Assembly: GCF_022832375.1 (NCBI RefSeq)
Contig: NZ_JALHLG010000045.1
Location: 1-34,228 of the forward strand
Reading direction: 5' to 3'
DNA length: 34,228 nucleotides
Source of the DNA: Novosphingobium beihaiense
Lineage (GTDB): Bacteria > Pseudomonadota > Alphaproteobacteria > Sphingomonadales > Sphingomonadaceae
A program made the position numbers and the translations under genes. Shown piece after piece: positions 25,403 to 33,478 of this stretch. Positions within the stretch are counted from its first letter, which is position 1; every line of letters starts with the position of its first letter. Under the pieces are notes generated by a model. That model saw only the letters and a list, made by a program, of their open reading frames with translations. It was not told the DNA's origin and did not search any database.

Positions 25403-27049
25403 ATGACGGACTTTTCGGATGAATTGGGTGGTGGGGCTTTCGATCAACTTGGCGTGAGCGGGGGAGGGCGGGATGTGCCGCCTGTGCCCCTCCACCATCC
25501 TGCGGATGGTCCCCCTCCCCCTAAGGGGGAGGATTTTCCCCTCCACCACCCGGCGGGGCCGGGCGGTCCCCCTCCCCGAGACGAGCTCGGGGAGGAACGG
25601 GATTGTCCGCCTACTCGGTTTGGGCGGGGGTGGATTCCGGTGGAGCGGGACATTGGGCTTCCCGATGACGATCTGCCGATCGACCAGCGCGACGATGCCT
25701 GGTTTGCGGCGCGCTATCCCTCTTATGACGAGCTTTACGATGGCGATGTGCCGCCGCGCGCGGTGCCTTCGCCGGATGGGGTGGTCAGCGAGTGGGCCTG
25801 TCCGGCGACAGGCGGGTTTTGCCGCAAGCCGCCTGCGTGCGACGATCCCGCTTTCGTGCCGCATCATGCCTGGGACGGGGATCGCAAGCTGCGGTTTCTC
25901 CATCATCTGGCGGAGAAGGGCGATGTGCGGGCGGCAGCCTCGCGGGTGGGGATGAGCCGGCAGTCGGCCTATCTGCTGCGGCGGCGCGACGGGGCCTTTG
26001 CGCAAGGGTGGCAGGCGGCGCTGGTGCTGGCGCGGCGCCATGCCGAGGAAGTGCTGGCGACGCGCGCGCTCGACGGGATCGAGGAGGCGGTGTGGTTCCG
26101 GGGCGAGTTGGTGGGCAAGAAGCGGCGCTATGACACTCGGCTGTTGCTGGCGCACCTCGCGCGGCTCGACCGGATGGCCGAGGAGGCCGGGCCTTGCGAG
26201 GACCGTTTCGACGAGTTGCTGGCGATGGTCGCGGGCGAGCGGCCGGAGGCGCATTTCGAGCAGGACGAGGCGGGCGCGGAAGGCGCCGATGCCGTGAGCG
26301 CGGATGCGCGCGTGCTGGAAGCGGACCGCGCGCTGGAGGACTGGGGCGGGGCGCATGATCCCCTGCCGCTGCCGCCGGGGCGGGCGGCCTATGTGCTCTC
26401 CAGCGCCGAGCCTGCGTGGATCGCGGCGAATGGGGCGTGGGACGAGGCGGCCGGGGAAGTCGAGCGGGCTTATGAGGAGGCGCATGGCTGCGGGCCGCAC
26501 GAGGAGGACCGGCCGGAGCACTTGCCCGATCCGGTCTATCCGCCGTTGCCGCTCTATAGTGCCTTTCGCGAGGCGAGCGCGGCGCGCTGGGACGGCTGGC
26601 AGGGCTGTGCCTTTGGCCGGGTGGATGCGGCGTTCGCGGCGGAGGGCGGTCTGGCGGTTCGCGATGGCGCGGGGGCTTCGGGAGAGGCGCAGAACGGCGG
26701 CGCGCAGGCGGGGCCTGCCGAGTACAAATCTTTGGATGGGCCCGGACCGGATTTGCCTCTGGACTGTGTAAACCGTGTCAACCTGGCGACTCGCCGCAGC
26801 CCCGGAACGGTTGGACGAAGGGCGCGAAAAGGCCGGGAACGGAATGCGGGTTATGCCGTTTGCGGCTGTGAAGGCCGGTACGGCGCAGCTCCCCCCCCCT
26901 GCTGTTGCCGTGCCGGTCTGACTTTTTCAGCAGATCCGGAAAAGGCGCGCCAGGCGGCGGAACGCGGCGCGAGTGTGCCCCCGGCGCGCAGGGCGCCGCG
27001 CGGGCTTGCGGCCTGCGCAGCGGGGTGTCCGTTGGCGGGGGTTAGTTAG
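25403..27049 (+). CDS. Helix-turn-helix protein of unknown function with repeat-derived N terminus
   Basis: Up to 548 aa from the ATG at 25403 (MTDFSDELGGGAFDQLG), with GAGG 8 nt upstream. The one convincing domain is an HTH segment at about residues 154-215: HAWDGDRKLRFLHHLAEKGD, then VRAAASRVGMSRQSAYLLRR. It resembles small-terminase or transposase-type DNA-binding modules, followed by a helical region (EEVLATRALDGIEEAVW). Residues 29-64 are encoded by two tandem REP-like units (25487-25595). The last 100 or so residues, from about 26720, cross a dispersed repeat and become Cys/Arg-rich, so the true protein may end earlier. The tail overlaps the convergent RlpA-like gene by 8 nt. I recall unnamed sphingomonad proteins with this HTH; no function can be assigned. 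Confidence 0.6.
   Translation: MTDFSDELGGGAFDQLGVSGGGRDVPPVPLHHPADGPPPPKGEDFPLHHPAGPGGPPPRDELGEERDCPPTRFGRGWIPVERDIGLPDDDLPIDQRDDAWFAARYPSYDELYDGDVPPRAVPSPDGVVSEWACPATGGFCRKPPACDDPAFVPHHAWDGDRKLRFLHHLAEKGDVRAAASRVGMSRQSAYLLRRRDGAFAQGWQAALVLARRHAEEVLATRALDGIEEAVWFRGELVGKKRRYDTRLLLAHLARLDRMAEEAGPCEDRFDELLAMVAGERPEAHFEQDEAGAEGADAVSADARVLEADRALEDWGGAHDPLPLPPGRAAYVLSSAEPAWIAANGAWDEAAGEVERAYEEAHGCGPHEEDRPEHLPDPVYPPLPLYSAFREASAARWDGWQGCAFGRVDAAFAAEGGLAVRDGAGASGEAQNGGAQAGPAEYKSLDGPGPDLPLDCVNRVNLATRRSPGTVGRRARKGRERNAGYAVCGCEGRYGAAPPPCCCRAGLTFSADPEKARQAAERGASVPPARRAPRGLAACAAGCPLAGVS
25487..25595. repeat. Two tandem REP-like units inside the HTH gene
   Basis: Unit 1 (25487-25532) and unit 2 (25538-25595) both begin CCCCTCCACCA, have a short inner hairpin, then GGTCCCCCTCCCC, and end in a stem (CCCCCTAAGGGGG and CCTCCCCGAG...CTCGGGGAGG). 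The same pattern recurs at 33770-33829. Both units are open in the HTH reading frame. Confidence 0.75.
26756..26785 (+). repeat. 30-bp dispersed repeat, copy 1
   Basis: CCTCTGGACTGTGTAAACCG then TGTCAACCTG. It differs by one base from the minus-strand copy at 31070-31099, and both are preceded by GGACCGG 5-6 nt upstream. Read in reverse it contains TTGACA. In the plus frame it encodes LDCVNRVNL. Confidence 0.7.
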
Positions 27050-27509
27050 AGGGGGCGAGGACGGCGAGCTGGACGCGGCCGTGGCCTCTGCGGACAAGGC
27101 CGATCTGTTGGGCGGCGGCTTGCGAAAGGTCGATCACGCGGTTTGCGTGGAAGGGGCCGCGGTCGTTGATGGTGACGATGACCGTGTCGCCAGTCGCCTC
27201 GTTGGTTACTTGCACCTGGGTGCCGAAGGGCAGGGTGCGGTGCGCGGCGGTGAGGGCGGCGGGGTCGAACGGTTCGCCGCTGGCGGTGCGGTTGCCAGCG
27301 AAACGGGGGCCGTAGTAGCTGGCGACGCCTTCGCCGAACGGCTCGAACTGCGGTTCCGTCACTGCGTCCGCGTCGGTGGACACGGCCGGGGCGATGGCGG
27401 CAACGGAGGCGGAGGGTTCAACGGCGGCATCGGCATGAACCGGTCCCGCAAGCGGCAGAGTGGCCGTCATCGCCAGGGCTGCGAGAAAACCGGTGTGCTG
27501 AAATGACAA
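27042..27509 (-). CDS. Exported RlpA-like double-psi beta-barrel protein
   Basis: 155 aa. The start is unsure: a TTG at 27509 (MSFQHTGFLAALAMTATLPL, giving a signal-peptide-like N terminus ending PVHA) or the ATG at 27470; neither has a good ribosome site. The mature protein has a 40-residue linker and then an RlpA barrel (GVASYYGPRFAGNRTASGEP, LTAAHRTLPFGTQVQVTNEA, VIVTINDRGPFHANRVIDLS). It ends shortly after the barrel, with no SPOR domain and no lipobox, so it is probably periplasmic and soluble. Likely a cell-wall enzyme or binder related to the RlpA at 17145-17711. It converges on the HTH gene. Confidence 0.85.
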   Translation of the reverse strand: MSFQHTGFLAALAMTATLPLAGPVHADAAVEPSASVAAIAPAVSTDADAVTEPQFEPFGEGVASYYGPRFAGNRTASGEPFDPAALTAAHRTLPFGTQVQVTNEATGDTVIVTINDRGPFHANRVIDLSQAAAQQIGLVRRGHGRVQLAVLAPSN

Positions 27510-27579
27510 AACTGACCACGCTTCGCCGTTGACGATGGCGGGACTCCTACAGGCTGGGCCTGCGGGGGGCTAGCCATGC

Positions 27580-27613
27580 AAAAGCGGCCCGCCGCGCTTT
27601 GGCAACGGGCCGC
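27580..27613 (-). terminator. Intrinsic terminator of argG
   Basis: On the minus strand GCGGCCCG pairs with CGGGCCGC around a 14-nt loop and is followed by TTTTGC. It lies 28 bp past the argG stop. Confidence 0.7.
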
Positions 27614-27640
27614 CTGATGCGGTTAACCGGTTGGAAAGAC

Positions 27641-28855
27641 TCAGCGATCGCGCTGGGCGAGCAAACGGAGCCTCAGGGCGTTGAGCTTGATGAAGCCTGC
27701 CGCGTCCTTCTGATCGTAGGCGCCGGCGTCGTCCTCGAAGGTGACGTGGCGTTCGGAATAGAGCGAATCCGGGCTCTTGCGGCCAACGACGGAGGCGCTG
27801 CCCTTGTAGAGCTTGAGCCGCACGGTGCCGTTGACGCGCTCCTGCGAGTGGTCGATCGCGGCTTGCAGCATCTCGCGCTCCGGGGCGAACCAGAAGCCGT
27901 TGTAGATGAGCTCGGCATACTTGGGCATCAGCTCATCCTTGAGGTGGGCGGCGCCCCGGTCGAGCGTGATCTGTTCGATGCCGCGGTGGGCGGCGGCGTA
28001 GATGGTGCCGCCCGGCGTCTCGTACATGCCGCGCGACTTCATGCCGACGAAGCGGTTCTCGACGAGGTCGAGGCGGCCGATGCCATGCTTGCGGCCCAGC
28101 TCGTTGAGGGCGGTGAGGAGCGTGGCCGGGCTCATCGCTTCGCCGTTGAGGGCAACGCCGTCGCCCTTCTCGAAGTCGATGGTGATGTATTCCGGCAGGT
28201 CCGGCGCATCCTCGGGATTGACGGTGCGCGAGTAGACATAGTCCGGGGTCTCTTCCCACGGGTCTTCCAGCACTTTGCCTTCGGAGGAAGTGTGCAGCAG
28301 GTTGGCGTCGGTGGAGAAGGGGCTTTCGCCGCGCTTGTCCTTAGGCACCGGGATCTGGTGCTGCTCGGCCCAGGCGATGAGGGCGGTGCGGGAGTTGAGA
28401 TCCCACTCGCGCCAGGGGGCGATGACCTTGATGCTGGGATCGAGCGCATAGGCGCTGAGTTCGAAGCGGACCTGATCGTTGCCCTTGCCGGTGGCGCCGT
28501 GGGCGATGGCATCGGCGCCGGTTTCGCGGGCGATCTCGATCAGGCGCTTGGAAATCAGCGGGCGCGCGATCGAGGTGCCGAGCAGGTAGTCGCCTTCGTA
28601 GCGGGCATTGGCGCGGAACATCGGGAAGACGAAATCGCGCACGAATTCCTCGCGCAGGTCGTCGATATAGATGTGCTTGTCCGGCACGCCCATGAGCTGC
28701 GCCTTGGCGCGGGCGGGCTCAAGCTCCTCACCCTGGCCGAGGTCGGCGGTGAAGGTCACCACCTCGCAATTGTAAGTGACCTGCAGCCACTTGAGGATGA
28801 CGCTGGTATCGAGACCGCCGGAATAGGCGAGGACGACCTTCTTGATATCGGACAT
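27641..28855 (-). CDS. argG: Argininosuccinate synthase
   Basis: Joins citrulline and aspartate with ATP to make argininosuccinate, the penultimate step of arginine synthesis. 404 aa from the ATG at 28855 (MSDIKKVVLAYSGGLDTSVI), the normal length. Seen: the ATP pyrophosphatase P-loop AYSGGLDTS (residues 9-17), GATGKGNDQVRFE in the middle, the citrulline/aspartate-binding TGKGNDQ and SRGMYETPGGTI segments, and a C-terminal oligomerisation tail. A GTG at 28873 would add six residues without benefit. A single-gene unit ended by its own terminator; argH is not linked here. Confidence 0.97.
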   Translation of the reverse strand: MSDIKKVVLAYSGGLDTSVILKWLQVTYNCEVVTFTADLGQGEELEPARAKAQLMGVPDKHIYIDDLREEFVRDFVFPMFRANARYEGDYLLGTSIARPLISKRLIEIARETGADAIAHGATGKGNDQVRFELSAYALDPSIKVIAPWREWDLNSRTALIAWAEQHQIPVPKDKRGESPFSTDANLLHTSSEGKVLEDPWEETPDYVYSRTVNPEDAPDLPEYITIDFEKGDGVALNGEAMSPATLLTALNELGRKHGIGRLDLVENRFVGMKSRGMYETPGGTIYAAAHRGIEQITLDRGAAHLKDELMPKYAELIYNGFWFAPEREMLQAAIDHSQERVNGTVRLKLYKGSASVVGRKSPDSLYSERHVTFEDDAGAYDQKDAAGFIKLNALRLRLLAQRDR

Positions 28856-28936
28856 GGACTCTGCGAGCTCCACTGGAAACGCGGGAAATGCGACGCGCGC
28901 CTAACAGTGTGGGGCGCGCGGCGCAATGCCGGGTTT

Positions 28937-30181
28937 TCACCGGCTTTGCAGGAACTGCGCCTCCCGCTGGGCCATATAGCCGCGCGTCAGGGGCAGGGCA
29001 TGGCGGTTGCGGGCGTACTGGATCTGGTAATTGCACATGCTTCCGCTTTCGAACGCAGCCGTCGCCCCGGCGAGGTAGAAGGTCCACATGCGGTAGAAGC
29101 GCTCGTCGTAAAGAGCGATGATCGCCTCCTTGTTCGCCACACAGCGCTTGTACCATTCGCGCAGGGTGAAGGCGTAGTGCAGACGCAGATTTTCGACGTC
29201 GGTGGCGATCAGGCGGACCTTTTCGCTGGCTGCTACCGTCTCGCTGAGCGCGGGGATATAGCCGCCGGGGAAGATGTACTTGCGGGTGAAGGCATCGGTG
29301 GCGCCGGGGCCGCCCATGCGGCCGATGGTGTGGAGCAGCATCACGCCGTCGTCATCGAGCATCTTCGCGCAGTCGCGGAAGAAGCGGGGAAACTGCGCCT
29401 GGCCGACATGTTCGAACATGCCGACCGAGACGATGCGGTCAAACCGCTCGCCGCGCGCGGCCAGATCGCGGTAGTCGACCAGCTCGAAGTCGATCCGCCC
29501 GGCCACGCCTGCCGCCGTGGCGCGTTCCCGGGCCAGCGCAAGCTGTTCCTCGCTCAGCGTGATGCCTTTGACGGAAACGTCCGCATGACGGGCCAGATAG
29601 ATTGCCATGCCGCCCCAGCCGCAGCCGATATCGAGTACTTTCTGGCCGGGTTCGAGTGCCAGCTTGGCGGCGATGTGGGCGAGCTTGGCCTCCTGCGCTT
29701 CCTCCAGGCTCATATCCTCGCGCGGCCAGTAGGCGCAGGAATACTGCATGTGATCGGCATCGAGGAACAGCCGGTAGAGCGCGTTGCCGATGTCATAGTG
29801 ATGGGCGACGTTGGCCTTGGCCCGGGTGGCGCGATTCACCCCGTCGATCAGCGTCACCGCGCGGGCGCGCACTTTCTTGAAGGCGGAGCTTTCGCGGACT
29901 TCGCCACCCTTGTCCCAGCGGCTGTTGGCGCGCAGGAGCTGGACGAGGGCCATGATATCGCCCTCTTCGATCACCAGTTCGCCGTCCATGAAGGCTTCGG
30001 CCGCGCCAAGGCGGGGGTCAGTGAGGATCTTCCGCTCAGCCGCGGCACTGGTGAAACGCAGCCGCACGTCTGGAAAGCCTTCGGCAGGCGTCCCGAAGCG
30101 TTTTACGCTGCCGTCGGGCCGGGTAACTTCGAGGACGCCCTGGCGGACGCCGCGTTGCAGGAAACGGTCTAGAATGGCCAT
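28937..30181 (-). CDS. cfa: Cyclopropane-fatty-acyl-phospholipid synthase
   Basis: SAM-dependent enzyme that adds a methylene bridge to unsaturated acyl chains of membrane phospholipids. 414 aa from the ATG at 30181 (MAILDRFLQRGVRQ); a TTG at 30211 would add ten residues and has no ribosome site. An N-terminal lipid-binding domain (about residues 1-110, AAEAFMDGELVIEEGDI) is followed by the methyltransferase: ANVAHHYDIGNALYRLFLD, YSCAYW, SAM motif VLDIGCGWGGMAIYLA, VSVGMFEHVG and KYIFPGGYIP. The C-terminal RMWTFYLAGATAAFESG is typical. Such modification protects membranes under acid and stationary-phase stress. Confidence 0.93.
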   Translation of the reverse strand: MAILDRFLQRGVRQGVLEVTRPDGSVKRFGTPAEGFPDVRLRFTSAAAERKILTDPRLGAAEAFMDGELVIEEGDIMALVQLLRANSRWDKGGEVRESSAFKKVRARAVTLIDGVNRATRAKANVAHHYDIGNALYRLFLDADHMQYSCAYWPREDMSLEEAQEAKLAHIAAKLALEPGQKVLDIGCGWGGMAIYLARHADVSVKGITLSEEQLALARERATAAGVAGRIDFELVDYRDLAARGERFDRIVSVGMFEHVGQAQFPRFFRDCAKMLDDDGVMLLHTIGRMGGPGATDAFTRKYIFPGGYIPALSETVAASEKVRLIATDVENLRLHYAFTLREWYKRCVANKEAIIALYDERFYRMWTFYLAGATAAFESGSMCNYQIQYARNRHALPLTRGYMAQREAQFLQSR

Positions 30182-30279
30182 GGCACTCAATAGCTTGCGG
30201 GCGTAGCCCAAGGGGGGAACTTCAGACTAGCGGCTTTCATCGCGTTGACCAGTGCCGCATTCACTGTGCACGGCCATTG

Positions 30280-31035
30280 TCATTGCCGCGCCAGAAACAG
30301 GACATCGCGTTCCTGCGCGAGCAGGTGCTGGCCGGAATCGACGAAAACGGTTTCTCCGCTGGCGAGCCAGCCGCCGGCGAGAAACAGGGCGGCACCAGCA
30401 ATGTCGCGGGGGGTGGCCTTGCGGTGGAGCAGGTTCATGCGGTGCGAGATCTCGGCTTCCGCCTCGGTCTGGTCGTGGCTGGCGAGGATCGCCCCGGGCG
30501 CGATGCCATAGATGCGGTCGCGCGGATCGGCGCGCGCCATGGACAGCATCCGGATCGTTGATGCGAGCGCGTGCTTGCTCATCGTGTAGGAGAAGAAATC
30601 GGGGTTGGGATTGTGCAGTTTCTGATCGGTCACATGGATCAGCCGCCGCCCTTGCGGGCTGCGCGCCTGCGCCAGAAAAGCCTGCCCAATGCGCGCGGGC
30701 ATCCCGGCGTTGACCCGCATGGCGGTTTCGAAGACCGCCGGTTCCAGATCCTGCGCGGTATCGAGATCGAACACGCTGGCGCAGTTGACGAGAAGCCGCC
30801 AGTCATCGAGCCGCTCGGCCAGCGCGGCGATCATCGCCGGGCCCTGTTCCCAGTCGTTGAGATCGCAGCTCACGATTTCGGCGGAGGGCAGTTCGGCGGC
30901 CAGCGCTTCGGCCTGCGCCTGGGAGGTTCCGTAATGGATCACCACGTGCCACCCCGCCCCGGCAAAGGCCCGCGCGATGGCCGCGCCGATTCGCTTGGCG
31001 CCGCCTGTCACGAGCATGGCAGGCCGTGAATTCAC
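30280..31035 (-). CDS. SDR-family oxidoreductase, pteridine-reductase-like
   Basis: NADP-type short-chain reductase, 251 aa. I chose the GTG at 31035 because GGGGAG lies 8 nt upstream; upstream codons look non-coding and the ATG at 31017 would cut into the first strand. Seen: cofactor motif TGGAKRIG, with the TG-X3-R-X-G arginine typical of FolM/PTR1 pteridine reductases, NCAS in place of NNAG, and the catalytic YTMSK preceded by HVTDQK (Thr where most SDRs have Ser). HNPNPDFFSYTMSKHAL resembles the FolM group that reduces dihydromonapterin or dihydrofolate. The true substrate is not proven. It is 98 bp upstream of cfa on the same strand. Confidence 0.82.
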   Translation of the reverse strand: MNSRPAMLVTGGAKRIGAAIARAFAGAGWHVVIHYGTSQAQAEALAAELPSAEIVSCDLNDWEQGPAMIAALAERLDDWRLLVNCASVFDLDTAQDLEPAVFETAMRVNAGMPARIGQAFLAQARSPQGRRLIHVTDQKLHNPNPDFFSYTMSKHALASTIRMLSMARADPRDRIYGIAPGAILASHDQTEAEAEISHRMNLLHRKATPRDIAGAALFLAGGWLASGETVFVDSGQHLLAQERDVLFLARQ

Positions 31036-31069
31036 GCGAACGCTCCCCGACAATTCACAATGCCGAACG

Positions 31070-31099
31070 CAGGTTGACACGGTTTACACTGTCCAGAGG
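31070..31099 (-). repeat. 30-bp dispersed repeat, copy 2
   Basis: Reverse complement of the 26756-26785 copy with one mismatch. It lies 35-64 bp upstream of the GTG of the SDR gene and is transcribed towards it. On the plus strand it reads CAGGTTGACACGGTTTACAC. The following 31100-31266 stretch is purine-rich and shows no gene. Confidence 0.7.
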
Positions 31100-31266
31100 A
31101 AGAACCCGGTCCCCTGGCCGGACAGGCTCCGCAGCCGGAGGAAAGGACGGGAAAGACAGGGGAAAGAAGGACAGGCATCCAGGCCATTGGAGCATAGCCG
31201 TGCCGTGTAGGAAAGGGCCCTTGCCGCAATTGCACCGGGAATCGCCGGAGCGGGCCCGGAAGTTGA

Positions 31267-31300
31267 AAAGGCGCGCTGCCATATGCGGCAGCGCGCCTTT
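31267..31300 (-). terminator. Intrinsic terminator of the first glycine-zipper gene
   Basis: AAAGGCGCGCTGCC pairs perfectly with GGCAGCGCGCCTTT around a 6-nt loop. On the minus strand it is followed by TTCAAC after the run of Ts in the stem. It lies 18 bp past the stop at 31319. Confidence 0.8.
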
Positions 31301-31318
31301 CTCATGACGGCAGTGTGA

Positions 31319-31663
31319 TCAGCGGCAGCGCGGGCGCGAGTGGTTGCGGTCCACTTCGCGGCCGAGCAGGGCGCCCGCGGCGGCGCCGAGGATCGTGCCG
31401 GTGGCACGGTCGCCGCGGGTGTCGATCGCCCGGCCGACCAGAGCGCCTGCTACGCCGCCGACCAGGAGGCCGGTCGTGCCGTTGGACTTGCGGCAATAAT
31501 AGCGGCCGTTTTCGCCGCGCCAGTAACGGATGCCGTTGTCGGTCCGGTGATATTCGCGGCGGTCGTGGTGGCGGTGGCCATGCGCCTCGGCGGGAACGGT
31601 GAACGCGGTGGCCGCCGGGATGGTGAGCGCCGCCATCGAAGCGGCCAGAATAGCTTTGCGCAT
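31319..31663 (-). CDS. Exported glycine-zipper 2TM-domain protein
   Basis: 114 aa from the ATG at 31663 (MRKAILAASMAALTIPAATA, signal peptide ending EAHA), with GAGGG about 10 nt upstream. After a His/Arg-rich segment and RYWRGENGRYYCRKSNGTTG comes a double glycine zipper, LLVGGVAGALVGRAID and GTILGAAAGALLGREVD, ending RPRCR with a second Cys. This is the 17-kDa surface antigen/SlyB-like 2TM domain, thought to associate with the outer membrane. It is a clear paralogue of 33059-33478 on the far side of adhP. Terminator at 31267-31300. Confidence 0.87.
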   Translation of the reverse strand: MRKAILAASMAALTIPAATAFTVPAEAHGHRHHDRREYHRTDNGIRYWRGENGRYYCRKSNGTTGLLVGGVAGALVGRAIDTRGDRATGTILGAAAGALLGREVDRNHSRPRCR

Positions 31664-31815
31664 AAGATTTGCCCTCATACTTGCTGGGTGGTTCGGTGGA
31701 GGTAACGCCCGAACTTGTTCATGGGTCCACAACCTCAGATGAACGGCTGCACAAGGCGCGAAAAGCGCGGTGAGCGGGGCTCAGGGAGAGGTGAACCGGT
31801 TGTAACCGAGGCACC

Positions 31816-31831
31816 GTCTCACATTCGAGAC
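31816..31831. promoter_or_regulatory. Small inverted repeat upstream of adhP
   Basis: GTCTC-N6-GAGAC, 105 bp before the adhP start, in the 272-bp divergent gap between the glycine-zipper gene and adhP. It could be an activator or repressor site. I see no strong -35/-10 or sigma-54 element to anchor it. Confidence 0.3.
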
Positions 31832-31935
31832 AGGGGGCGGGGCTGTGCGATGAACCGTTATTGCCTGCCATGTCTCTGCAATCCTATGCCCTGTCATCTT
31901 GCCTGAATCGCTCTGAAAACAATGGGAGATTTACG

Positions 31936-32970
31936 ATGTCGAAGACCATGAAGGCCGCTGTCGTGCGGGAGTTCGGCAAACCGCTGGTGATCGAGGAAGT
32001 GCCCGTGCCCGAACCCGGCCCTGGCATGATCCAGGTGGCGATCCAGGCCTCCGGTGTGTGTCACACCGACCTGCATGCAGCGGAAGGCGACTGGCCGGTG
32101 AAGCCCGAGCCGCCGTTCATTCCCGGCCACGAAGGCGTGGGCTTCGTTTCCGCCGTCGGTGCCGGGGTGAAGCATGTGAAGGAAGGCGACCGGGTTGGCG
32201 TGCCGTGGCTCTATACTGCTTGCGGGCATTGCAAGCATTGTCTGGGCGGCTGGGAAACCCTGTGCGAGGAGCAGCTCAACACCGGCTATTCGGTGAACGG
32301 CGGCTTTGCGGACTATGTGATCGCCGATCCCAACTTCGTCGGCCATCTGCCGGACAATGTCTCGTTCACCGAAATCGCACCGGTGCTCTGCGCGGGCGTA
32401 ACGGTCTACAAGGGGCTCAAGATGACCGACACCCGGCCGGGCGACTGGGTGGTGGTGTCCGGCATCGGCGGGCTGGGCCATATGGCCGTGCAATATGCCA
32501 AGGCGATGGGCATGAACGTGGCGGCCGTCGATATCGACGATGCCAAGCTCGATCTGGCGCGCAGGCTGGGGGCGAGCGTCACGGTCAATGCCATGACCGA
32601 ACGCGATCCCGCCGCCGCGATCAAGCGCGAGACGAGCGGCGGCGCACAGGGCGTGCTGGTGACGGCGGTGAGCCCGAAGGCCTTCGAGCAAGCGCTGGGC
32701 ATGGTTTGGCGCGGTGGCACGGTGGCGCTGAACGGGCTGCCGCCGGGTGATTTCCCGCTGCCGATCTTCGACATGGTGCTGAACGGCATTACCGTGCGCG
32801 GTTCGATCGTCGGCACCCGGCTGGACCTTCAGGAATCGCTCGATTTCGCGGGCGACGGCAAGGTGAAGGCAACTGTGGCGACCGAGAAGCTGGAGAATAT
32901 CAACGACATTTTCGGCCGCATGCACAAGGGCGAGATCGAAGGGCGCATCGTGCTCGATATGGCGGATTGA
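31936..32970 (+). CDS. adhP: Zinc-dependent alcohol dehydrogenase, AdhP type
   Basis: Medium-chain NAD-dependent alcohol dehydrogenase, 344 aa, from the ATG at 31936 with GGGAGA upstream. Catalytic zinc ligands are Cys42, His65/Glu66 (PGHEGVG) and Cys152 (LCAGVT). Structural zinc is held by Cys96, Cys99, Cys102 and Cys110 (CGHCKHCLGGWETLC). The NAD fold has GIGGLG at residues 176-181, with an acidic pair after the second strand (VDIDDAK). The GVCHTDLHAAEGDWP segment is typical of the AdhP/propanol-preferring group. It probably interconverts ethanol or similar alcohols and aldehydes. It forms a single transcription unit between two glycine-zipper genes and ends at a strong terminator. Confidence 0.93.
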   Translation: MSKTMKAAVVREFGKPLVIEEVPVPEPGPGMIQVAIQASGVCHTDLHAAEGDWPVKPEPPFIPGHEGVGFVSAVGAGVKHVKEGDRVGVPWLYTACGHCKHCLGGWETLCEEQLNTGYSVNGGFADYVIADPNFVGHLPDNVSFTEIAPVLCAGVTVYKGLKMTDTRPGDWVVVSGIGGLGHMAVQYAKAMGMNVAAVDIDDAKLDLARRLGASVTVNAMTERDPAAAIKRETSGGAQGVLVTAVSPKAFEQALGMVWRGGTVALNGLPPGDFPLPIFDMVLNGITVRGSIVGTRLDLQESLDFAGDGKVKATVATEKLENINDIFGRMHKGEIEGRIVLDMAD

Positions 32971-32999
32971 GCGAATCCGCTGTTTGCGGAAGGCACAAG

Positions 33000-33040
33000 A
33001 AAGGCGCGCCGCCCGGCTGGCGGCGCGCCTTTTCGTTTGT
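33000..33040 (+). terminator. Intrinsic terminator of adhP
   Basis: AAAGGCGCGCCGCC pairs with GGCGGCGCGCCTTT around the loop CGGCT (33000-33032), then TCGTTTGT. It also lies just past the convergent glycine-zipper gene stop at 33059, so it may work for both strands. Confidence 0.85.
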
Positions 33041-33058
33041 GCGTCTTGCGCGGCCTGA

Positions 33059-33478
33059 TCAGCGGCAGCGCAGTTTGCCCCGGTCGATCTCGCGCCCGAG
33101 CACGCCGCCCAGTACGCCGCCGAGCAGCGCGCCCAGCGTCTTGTCGCCGCGCCCAGCGATTTCGTGGCCTGCCAGCGCGCCCACGCCCGCACCGATGATC
33201 AGCCCGGTCGTGCCATTGTCGCGGCGGCAGTAGTAGCGGCCGTCACGCCCGCGCCAGACATGGGAATGGCGGGTGATGCGGCGGGGCGAGACATAGCGGC
33301 CGCGCGAATCGTAGATGCGCCGGTCATAGCGCCGGTGCCTGTCATAACGGCGGTCCCGGTAGTCGTGGCGGTGATCGTACCGGCCATATGCGGGCGCATG
33401 GCGCGGCGGATCCGCAGCGGCAGGGACAGCCGAAAGCGCGGCGGCGGCAGCCGTCAGAGCCAGCAGCAGTTTCTTCAT
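33059..33478 (-). CDS. Exported glycine-zipper 2TM-domain protein (paralogue)
   Basis: 139 aa from the ATG at 33478 (MKKLLLALTAAAAALSAVPA, signal peptide ending PAAA), with AGGAGG 8 nt upstream. The mature N terminus is a striking Arg/Tyr/His/Asp-rich segment (HRHDYRDRRYDRHRRYDRRI). Then come VWRGRDGRYYCRRDNGTTG, a glycine zipper (LIIGAGVGALAGHEIAG and LGALLGGVLGGVLGREID) and a final LRCR. It shares the whole YYC...NGTTG...GREID...CR frame with 31319-31663. Probably outer-membrane associated; the basic stretch may bind polyanions, which is inference. Confidence 0.87.
   Translation of the reverse strand: MKKLLLALTAAAAALSAVPAAADPPRHAPAYGRYDHRHDYRDRRYDRHRRYDRRIYDSRGRYVSPRRITRHSHVWRGRDGRYYCRRDNGTTGLIIGAGVGALAGHEIAGRGDKTLGALLGGVLGGVLGREIDRGKLRCR

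Noticed and set aside
25298..26521. 407-codon minus frame opposite the HTH gene
   Set aside because: Pro/Arg-rich shadow; the plus strand has the ribosome site and a plausible HTH.
27599..30172. 857-codon open frame on plus
   Set aside because: Antisense to argG and cfa and spans both; no recognisable protein.
31880..31910. Possible sigma-54 promoter before adhP
   Set aside because: A TTGC is present but the GG of the -24 element is missing at the right spacing.
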